Of a stretch of DNA of 10,487 nt, positions 5,762 to 10,487 are shown piece by piece. The position numbers were made by a program, and so were the translations under genes. The notes beneath the pieces were generated by a model that worked only from the letters and a program-made list of their open reading frames with translations, searched no databases and was not told the DNA's origin. How positions within the stretch are numbered: the first letter of the stretch is position 1; the number at the start of each line of letters is the position of its first letter. Source of the DNA: Candidatus Kuenenia stuttgartensis (GTDB lineage Bacteria > Planctomycetota > UBA1135 > UBA2386); contig CAMAUH010000108.1 in assembly GCA_945861365.1 (NCBI GenBank), positions 1-10,487 on the forward strand, in the 5' to 3' direction.

Positions 5762-6489
5762 CACGGCACCTTGCCGAACTTGCGCACCCGGCGGCCGTAG
5801 TCCGCGAACGCGGCGCGCAGGTGTTCGGCGCGAAAGTCGGGCCAGCAGACGTCGGCGACGTGGATCTCGGCGTAGCTGACCTGCCACAGCAGGAAGTTGC
5901 TGATGCGCTGTTCCCCCGCCGTGCGGATCAGCAGGTCGGGATCCGGCAGCTCGGGGTGGTACAGGTGCGCGTGGATCGCGGCCTCGTCGATCGCCGCCGG
6001 CTGCAGTTCGCCGCGCTGCACGCGCAGCGCCAGAGCCCGCGTCGCGTCGACGATCTCCTGGCGACCGCCGTAGCTGATCGCCAGCGACAACCGCATGCCG
6101 GTGTTCTGCACGGTCAGGGCGATGGTCTCGTCGAGCAGGTCGAGCACGTCCTTCGCGAGCCGTTCCCGACGGCCCGAGTGCAGCAGGCGCACGCGGTTGT
6201 CCATCAGCGTGCCGCGCTCGTCGCGCAGGAACTTCTTCAGCAGGCCGAACAGCAGGTTGACCTCGCGCGCGGGCCGCTGCCAGTTCTCCTCCGAGAACGC
6301 GTAGAGCACCAGCGCCTGCACCCCGAGCTTCGCACACTCGGTCACCGTCGTGCGCACCGCGTCGATGCCGCGCTCGTGGCCGCGGATGCGCTCGAGCCCG
6401 GCCTGCTTCGCCCAGCGGCCGTTGCCATCCATGATCACCGCGACGCTGTGCGGCACGACCAGGTCGCCGGGTGCCGACGACGGTTTCAC
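5761..6489 (-). CDS. uppS: isoprenyl (undecaprenyl-type) diphosphate synthase
   Basis: A 242-residue cis-prenyltransferase that condenses isopentenyl diphosphate units on farnesyl diphosphate to make the lipid carrier for peptidoglycan and surface polysaccharides; it is cytoplasmic or membrane-associated. Motifs: HSVAVIMDGNGRWAKQAG (14-31) with catalytic Asp21; RGHERGIDAVR (36-46); LYAFSEENWQRP (62-73); LAISYGGRQEIVDA (136-149); and the C-terminal LIRTAGEQRISNFLLWQ (187-203) with the Mg-binding Glu193, then WPDF. The start is GTG at 6489, sharing GTGA with the purA stop; no in-frame ATG precedes the catalytic motif after the purA end. Chain length of the product cannot be read from the sequence. 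It is coupled to purA upstream and cdsA downstream. Confidence 0.95.
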   Translation of the reverse strand: MKPSSAPGDLVVPHSVAVIMDGNGRWAKQAGLERIRGHERGIDAVRTTVTECAKLGVQALVLYAFSEENWQRPAREVNLLFGLLKKFLRDERGTLMDNRVRLLHSGRRERLAKDVLDLLDETIALTVQNTGMRLSLAISYGGRQEIVDATRALALRVQRGELQPAAIDEAAIHAHLYHPELPDPDLLIRTAGEQRISNFLLWQVSYAEIHVADVCWPDFRAEHLRAAFADYGRRVRKFGKVP

Positions 6490-7754
6490 CGCAGGATGAC
6501 CTGGTGGCGTTCGGGACCGACGGAGATCGTGCGGATCGGCACGCCGGTGTGCTGCTCGATCGCCTGCACGTAGGCCTGCGCGTTCGCCGGCAGCGCGTCG
6601 AACGAACGCACCGCGCGCAGGTCCTCGCTGAAGCCCGGCAAGTCGATGAGTTCTGGCCGCGCCACGTCCAGATCGAAGGCCGGCAGGTCGGCGGTGCGGG
6701 TGCCGTCGGGCAGCAGGTAGCCGGTGCAGAGCCGCAGCGGGAACCCGCGCAGCACGTCGAGGTTGGTCAGCACCAGTTCGTCGACGCCGGCGAGTGCCGC
6801 CGAGTAGCGCACCGCGACCGTGTCGAACCAGCCGCAGCGGCGCGGCCGGCCCGTGGTCGAGCCGAACTCGTTGCCGGCGATGCGCAGCTTGTCGCCGAGC
6901 TCGTCCTTCAGTTCGGTCGGGAACGGCCCTTCGCCGACGCGGGTCGCGTAGGCCTTGGCGATGCCGACCACGCGCATGCCGTGCGGCGGCAAGCCGGTGC
7001 CGCTGAAGGCGCCGCCGGTGCTGGCGTGCGAGCTGGTGACGAACGGGTAGGTGCCGTGTTCGACGTCGAGCAGGCAGCCCTGCGCGCCTTCGAGCAGGAT
7101 CCGCTTGCCGGCCTTCTGCGCGGCCCGCAACACGGCGCCGGCATCGACGATGCCCGCACGCAGGCGATCGCCGGCAGCCGCCAGCTCCCGCACCGCCGCC
7201 TCGACATCGATCGGGGCGAGCCCGGACGGCGCGAACCAGGCGTTCTTCTGCAACGCGAGCCCCTGCATCGCCGCGCGCAGCCGCTCGGGCCGCAGCAGGT
7301 CGCCCAGGCGCAGGCCGATGCGCGCGCAACGGTCGGCGTAGGCCGGGCCGATGCCGCGGCCGGTGGTGCCGATCTTGCCGCTGCCGCGCAGCCCTTCCGC
7401 CCACTGGTCCTGCCGCCGGTGCGCTTCGAGGATGACGTGCGCCCGCTCGCTGAGCAGCAGGTTCTTGCCGAGCACGATGTCGATGCCGCGCTGGCGCACC
7501 TTGTCGATCTCGCTGCACAGGTGCACCGGGTCGACGACGACGCCGTTGCCGACCACGTTGACGGTGTGCGGATGGACGATGCCGGACGGGATCAGGTGCA
7601 GGACCAGCTTGCCGCTGGGCAGCACCAGCGTGTGGCCGGCGTTGTGACCGCCGCCGAAGCGGACGACGAAGTCGGTGTCGGCGGCGAGGTAGTCGATGAC
7701 TTTGCCCTTGCCCTCATCACCCCAGAGGATGCCAACGACACAAGTGGTGGCCAT
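6486..7754 (-). CDS. purA: adenylosuccinate synthetase
   Basis: A 422-residue enzyme joining IMP and aspartate with GTP to form adenylosuccinate, the first committed step to AMP. Visible: WGDEGKGK (11-18) with catalytic Asp13; GGGHNAGHTL with catalytic His41; LHLIPSGI (52-59); GTTGRGIGPAY (129-139); EGAQG (222-226); HGTYPFVTSS (233-242); GEGPFPTE (274-281); NEFGSTTGRPRRCGW (295-309); and ISVGPER near the end. Several positions differ from E. coli PurA: Leu10 for the Gln before WGDEGKGK, Arg142 for Lys in the GIGPAY..K region, and Asn331 for the Lys of TKLDVL, which contacts guanine. The core is otherwise intact, so activity is expected. ATG at 7754 fits the family N-terminus; the frame stays open to 7946, but that extension crosses the divergent promoter region. 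purA probably leads the uppS-cdsA-phoH-ybeY transcript. Confidence 0.96.
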   Translation of the reverse strand: MATTCVVGILWGDEGKGKVIDYLAADTDFVVRFGGGHNAGHTLVLPSGKLVLHLIPSGIVHPHTVNVVGNGVVVDPVHLCSEIDKVRQRGIDIVLGKNLLLSERAHVILEAHRRQDQWAEGLRGSGKIGTTGRGIGPAYADRCARIGLRLGDLLRPERLRAAMQGLALQKNAWFAPSGLAPIDVEAAVRELAAAGDRLRAGIVDAGAVLRAAQKAGKRILLEGAQGCLLDVEHGTYPFVTSSHASTGGAFSGTGLPPHGMRVVGIAKAYATRVGEGPFPTELKDELGDKLRIAGNEFGSTTGRPRRCGWFDTVAVRYSAALAGVDELVLTNLDVLRGFPLRLCTGYLLPDGTRTADLPAFDLDVARPELIDLPGFSEDLRAVRSFDALPANAQAYVQAIEQHTGVPIRTISVGPERHQVILR

Positions 7755-7781
7755 GGATCGGCGCAGCGGAAAAAGCGCGGG

Positions 7782-7810
7782 AGCATAGCGCGGCGGGATC
7801 CCGCTCGCAC
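7782..7810 (-). promoter_or_regulatory. possible promoter of the purA block
   Basis: On the minus strand TATGCT (7787-7782) is a good -10 match, with 17 bases to a weak -35 GTGCGA (7810-7805). It lies about 28 bases before the purA ATG. The spacer holds a perfect palindrome listed separately. This is a visual match only. Confidence 0.3.
7793..7804. promoter_or_regulatory. 12-base palindrome GCGGGATCCCGC in the divergent intergenic region
   Basis: A perfect dyad centred at 7798/7799, between purA (starting at 7754, minus) and the plus-strand gene at 7875. It falls in the spacer between the proposed -35 and -10 of purA, where a repressor site would be effective. No regulator gene for it is recognised in the window. 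Confidence 0.3.
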
Positions 7811-7859
7811 CAGCATGGATTTGTCGTCGGGTCTGCCCCCGGTTGCGCACTTCTTGGTG

Positions 7860-7865
7860 AGGAGG
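7860..7865 (+). promoter_or_regulatory. ribosome binding site of the plus-strand gene
   Basis: AGGAGG, 9 bases before the ATG at 7875, is the strongest Shine-Dalgarno in the window. It favours this start over the in-frame ATG at 7815, which has no such site. Confidence 0.7.
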
Positions 7866-7874
7866 CAACCCAAC

Positions 7875-8912
7875 ATGGACATCGACCACCACCACGACAC
7901 CGGCGGCGCTGCGGCGACGGCGCCGATCGAGACCGCACTGCGCCATCTGGCGACATTCTGCGAACGACTGCTGCCCAGCACCTTGCGCCGGATCATCGCC
8001 TGGAAACGGCTACCGCCCTTGACCCTGCCGGACCTGGCCGAGGACGTCTACCAGGAGCTGGCCCTCGACTGCCTGCAGCATGCCGACGCCATCGTGGCCC
8101 TGCCGCCCCGCAACCGGCACCTGCGTTGGATGCGGATCGCCGAACGATGGATCTACCGCTGCCGGGTGCAGCCGGGGCGCGCCATGCGCCTGCAGGACGA
8201 CGCCTGGCCGGCGCCACCGATCGGCGACGACCTGCGCATCATGCCGTGGCTCGAGATGGTCGCGCTGGACAACGGCCGGCGGAATCTCGGCGCGACCGCG
8301 GCGCGCCACGGCATGCGCGTTCGCGAACTGCGGGAAGCGATCGACGACCACGCGACCGCCGCCGGCCACGACGAGGACTACCACGCGTTCTGGCAGCGGC
8401 GGGCGGCCGAAGCGATGACGGGACTCGCCGCCGACCTGCTGCGGGAGAGCGGCCAGCTGGTGTTGCTGCCGCGGCGGCGACGGTCGCCGGATCCGGTGGC
8501 GCGGCTGACGCGCTTGCGGCACCTGGCCGGGCGGTTCCCGGTGCGGCCGGTGACGCGCCCGGTGCGGGTCATGCTGCAGCCGTGGGTGCGCCGGCCCAAG
8601 CTCAACGAACGTTCGCCGCGGCGCCTGCTGCACGCGGCCCTGCACCTGACGCCGCGCTCCGCCGCGGCCTGCTTGTGGTTGTTCGAAGCCTGCCTGTGCG
8701 ACGCGGATCTGCCGGCCGCGGCACGGGCCCTGCGGCAAGCGCGGGCCGCCGCCGATCCGCCGCCCGGCGCGCTCGTGCTGGCCCGCGCCCGGCTGCTCGA
8801 AGCGCGCGGCCGGCCCGCCGCCGCGGTGGCCCTGGTGCGGCGAGCGCATTGGCGCCTGCGGTGCGATCCGGCGCTACTGGCCGTCGTAGCCCAGCTCAAC
8901 GCGCCGCGGTGA
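7875..8912 (+). CDS. protein of unknown function: sigma-like N-terminal half, helical-repeat C-terminal half
   Basis: A 345-residue, Arg-rich soluble protein with no signal peptide or membrane segment; I do not recognise the family. Codon use (mostly G/C at third positions) supports coding on this strand. Residues 50-97 read TLPDLAEDVYQELALDCL, then RNRHLRWMRIAERWIYRCR. This resembles region 2 of ECF sigma factors, where a D.EDV.QE helix is followed by a W...IA.....R helix. Residues 137-157 (NLGATAARHGMRVRELREAI) could form a helix-turn-helix. A basic linker (197-250) leads to Ala/Leu-rich helices (250-343), for example LHLTPRSAAACLWLFEACL and ARARLLEARGRPAAAVALV, that look like two or three degenerate TPR-type repeats. 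It is the only plus-strand gene, divergent from purA, with the best ribosome binding site here, and its end overlaps the converging lipoprotein gene by 17 bases. The regulator reading is inference. Confidence 0.8.
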   Translation: MDIDHHHDTGGAAATAPIETALRHLATFCERLLPSTLRRIIAWKRLPPLTLPDLAEDVYQELALDCLQHADAIVALPPRNRHLRWMRIAERWIYRCRVQPGRAMRLQDDAWPAPPIGDDLRIMPWLEMVALDNGRRNLGATAARHGMRVRELREAIDDHATAAGHDEDYHAFWQRRAAEAMTGLAADLLRESGQLVLLPRRRRSPDPVARLTRLRHLAGRFPVRPVTRPVRVMLQPWVRRPKLNERSPRRLLHAALHLTPRSAAACLWLFEACLCDADLPAAARALRQARAAADPPPGALVLARARLLEARGRPAAAVALVRRAHWRLRCDPALLAVVAQLNAPR

Positions 8913-9309
8913 GTGCGGTGCGCAGCGCCTCGGCGAGTTCCCGTTCGGCGGCATCGTCGCCGCGCGCACTGGTCCAGTGCGGCAAGCCGAACCATGGCGT
9001 GGTCAGCCAGCGGAACTCCACCACGACGGCGAGGTCGCGCGCATCCTCGCTGCGGAACACCGACGCCCGCCGTTCACCGACCGGCTCGTCGCTCGGCGTC
9101 CAGCCCGACTGCAGCAGGAACCGGTCGGGGTCGGCGACGGCGAGCCCGCCGTAGCTGCGCAGCAACTCGGCGCGGCAGCGGTCGAACGCGTCGGCCGGCA
9201 GTTCCGCACGCAGCTGCAGCGGGTACGGCTCGTAGCGCGGCCCCGCGCACGCGACGCCGAGCGCCAGGCCCAACGTCGCGGCGACCGCCCAGCGCTCAGC
9301 GCGCACCAT
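8896..9309 (-). CDS. probable lipoprotein or secreted protein of unknown function
   Basis: A 137-residue product with an N-terminal signal-like segment (ERWAVAATLGLALGVAC) ending at Cys21. The lipobox LGVAC is imperfect, so it may be a lipoprotein or use ordinary signal peptidase. The mature part has PYPLQLRAELPADAFDRCRA, then RFLLQSGWTPSDEP, then a strand pattern (RDLAVVVEFRWLT) and a final amphipathic helix. This alternation vaguely recalls small BamC-like or DUF-type outer-membrane lipoproteins, without a firm match. ATG at 9307-9309, overlapping the end of the hydantoinase-B gene by 14 bases, was chosen; the next codon, GTG, could also start it. Its 3' end overlaps the end of the converging plus-strand gene by 17 bases. 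The function is unknown. Confidence 0.72.
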   Translation of the reverse strand: MVRAERWAVAATLGLALGVACAGPRYEPYPLQLRAELPADAFDRCRAELLRSYGGLAVADPDRFLLQSGWTPSDEPVGERRASVFRSEDARDLAVVVEFRWLTTPWFGLPHWTSARGDDAAERELAEALRTALTAAR

Positions 9310-10487
9310 GGCCACCACCACCGGGCGTCTCGACGCGCACACGTTCGCCGGCAGCGAGCGGGAACGTGCACTTCGCCGGCAGGCGCTCGGGAGTGCGCGT
9401 GCCCCGCAGCCGCCACAGGCGACCAGGTCGTCCGGCCCCGCCGCCAGCGGCCCCGGGCGGCCCCGATTCGTGCCGTTCACCGAGGAACGACACGCGCAGC
9501 GGCACCAGCGCCTGCAGTTCCTTGCACAGGCCGTCGCCACCGCGCCGCTGGCCAGCGCCGCCGCTGCCGCGCCGGATCGACAGCGAACGCACGCGCACCG
9601 GCAACCGGTGTTCGAGTTCCTCGATCGGCGTGTTGCGCGTGTTCGTCATGTGCGTCTGGATCGCCGAATGGCCGGCCTGCGTGCGCGTCGCACCAGCCCC
9701 GCCGGGCAGCGTCTCGTAGCTGGTGAACTCGTCCCCTGCCGCGGTGAAGCCGCCGAACGACAGGTTGCTCATGGTGCCCGCCGAAGCCGCCGGCACGAGC
9801 TGCGGTGCTGCCTTGGCGAGGGCCGCGAACACCACGTCGACGAGGCGCTGGCTGGTCTCGACGTTGCCGCCGGCGACCGGCGCCGGCGAGCGCGGATCGA
9901 CCAGCGTGCCCGGCGTCGTGCGCAAGGACACCAAGCGGAACAGGCCGGCGTTGACCGGCAAGCGGTCCGGGCACAGGCAGCGCAGCGCGTAGACGCAGGC
10001 GGCCAGCACGATGCCGCGGTTGCAGTTGACGCCACCTTTCGCCTGTTCGCAGGTGCCGCGCCAGTCGAACTCGGCAACGCGCGGCGACAAGCGCAGTGAG
10101 AGCGCGATGCGCAGCGGACCGTGGCCGAAGCCGTCGTCCTCGAGATGGTCGTGGGCGCGGAAGGTGCCGCGCGGCAGCCCGGCCAACATCGCGCGGCCGG
10201 CGCGCTCGGTGTAGGCGAACAGCTCGCGTTGCGCGGCGCGCACGTCGGCGAGCCCCTGGTCGCGCGCGAACGCGACGAGCCGTTCGCCGAGCGTGCGCAG
10301 GCTCGCTTCCTGCGCCTGCAGGTCGACGAGGCGCTCGGCGGCGCCGCGCACGTTGCGCGCGAACAAACGCAGCAGGTCCTGCTGCAGCACGCCGCGCGCG
10401 CGCAGCAGCACCGGCGGCAGCACCAACCCTTCGGCGTGCAGGTCGGCGGCGATCGCCATCGAGCCGGGCGCGCTGCCACCGATGTCG
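9296..10487 (-). CDS. hydantoinase B / 5-oxoprolinase family protein, N-terminal part beyond the right edge
   Basis: About 397 C-terminal residues are visible and the frame is open at the right edge (DIGGSAPGSMAIAADLHAEG, a typical mid-protein block of HyuB). Further family hallmarks: LVLPPVLLRARG; FDWRGTCEQAKGGVNCNRG; CVYALRCL; DRLPVNAGLFR; APVAGGNVETSQRLVDVV; MSNLSFGGF; YETLPGGAGA; HMTNTRNTPIEELEHRLPVR; and the C-terminal ETPGGGGHG. HyuB-type proteins work with a HyuA ATPase partner, or fused to it in 5-oxoprolinase, in ATP-dependent opening of hydantoin or 5-oxoproline rings. The substrate cannot be told from this part, and the partner would lie beyond the right edge. Full-length HyuB is usually 500-600 residues, so roughly a quarter or more is missing. 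The lipoprotein gene downstream overlaps it by 14 bases. Confidence 0.93.
   Translation of the reverse strand, partial: DIGGSAPGSMAIAADLHAEGLVLPPVLLRARGVLQQDLLRLFARNVRGAAERLVDLQAQEASLRTLGERLVAFARDQGLADVRAAQRELFAYTERAGRAMLAGLPRGTFRAHDHLEDDGFGHGPLRIALSLRLSPRVAEFDWRGTCEQAKGGVNCNRGIVLAACVYALRCLCPDRLPVNAGLFRLVSLRTTPGTLVDPRSPAPVAGGNVETSQRLVDVVFAALAKAAPQLVPAASAGTMSNLSFGGFTAAGDEFTSYETLPGGAGATRTQAGHSAIQTHMTNTRNTPIEELEHRLPVRVRSLSIRRGSGGAGQRRGGDGLCKELQALVPLRVSFLGERHESGPPGAAGGGAGRPGRLWRLRGTRTPERLPAKCTFPLAAGERVRVETPGGGGHGAR

Noticed and set aside
6490..7518. Extension of uppS into purA
   Set aside because: It is an alternate-frame shadow of purA. The GTG at 6489 gives the normal UppS length.
6471..7874. 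Plus-strand frame continuous with the unknown gene at 7875
   Set aside because: It is antisense to purA. The strong ribosome binding site at 7860 and the change in composition place the real start at 7875.
7755..7946. 64-residue N-terminal extension of purA
   Set aside because: It would cross the divergent promoter region and the start of the plus-strand gene. PurA proteins normally begin just before the WGDEGKGK motif.
8010..8849. Minus-strand frame of about 280 codons opposite the unknown plus-strand gene
   Set aside because: Its product is low-complexity (Arg, Gln, Pro, Gly). The plus frame has better third-position bias, a ribosome binding site and a plausible helical pattern.
1..10487. 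Defence system, mobile element, CRISPR array, tRNA or riboswitch
   Set aside because: No transposase, integrase, nuclease-type defence gene, direct-repeat array, tRNA cloverleaf or long leader was recognised. The genes are mostly housekeeping.

Overview
The window is very GC-rich, coding-dense bacterial chromosome with strong G/C bias at third codon positions. Eleven probable genes are seen: ten on the minus strand and one on the plus strand. No RNA gene, insertion sequence, CRISPR array or phage gene was recognised. The gene set (housekeeping genes, a FliA/WhiG-type sigma factor with no flagellar genes nearby, small lipoproteins, a GAF-domain protein, a hydantoinase-B family protein) and the base composition suggest a high-GC diderm such as a Planctomycetota or Myxococcota/Deltaproteobacteria-like lineage. 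That placement is inference and no gene here settles it.

Right to left along the minus strand: a partial HyuB/5-oxoprolinase-B type gene enters from the right edge (9296-10487) and overlaps a lipoprotein-like gene (8896-9309). A plus-strand gene of unknown function (7875-8912) converges on that lipoprotein and overlaps its end. Its N-terminal half faintly resembles a sigma factor and its C-terminal half looks like helical repeats. It diverges from purA across a 120-base spacer that holds a perfect 12-base palindrome and promoter-like boxes.

From purA leftward is a tightly packed block: purA (AMP synthesis), uppS (undecaprenyl/polyprenyl diphosphate synthase), cdsA (CDP-diacylglycerol synthase), phoH/ybeZ and ybeY (rRNA maturation). 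Stops and starts overlap as GTGA, TGATG and ATGA. The only gap, 22 bases between cdsA and phoH, is exactly bridged by an 8-codon open frame that overlaps both neighbours. The block ties nucleotide supply, lipid-carrier and phospholipid synthesis, and ribosome maturation into one likely transcript.

After a 114-base spacer with a possible promoter come a sigma-28 family factor, lysA (diaminopimelate decarboxylase, after a 63-base spacer with a nested GC-rich inverted repeat), a 56-residue lipoprotein overlapping the end of lysA, a NifU/IscU-like protein lacking the third cluster-binding cysteine, and a GAF-domain protein that runs off the left edge. No obvious defence system or novel mobile system was found. 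The more notable points are the sigma-like/repeat protein, the unusual NifU-like protein, the coupled block with its mini-frame, and changes at usually conserved residues of YbeY, PurA and CdsA.
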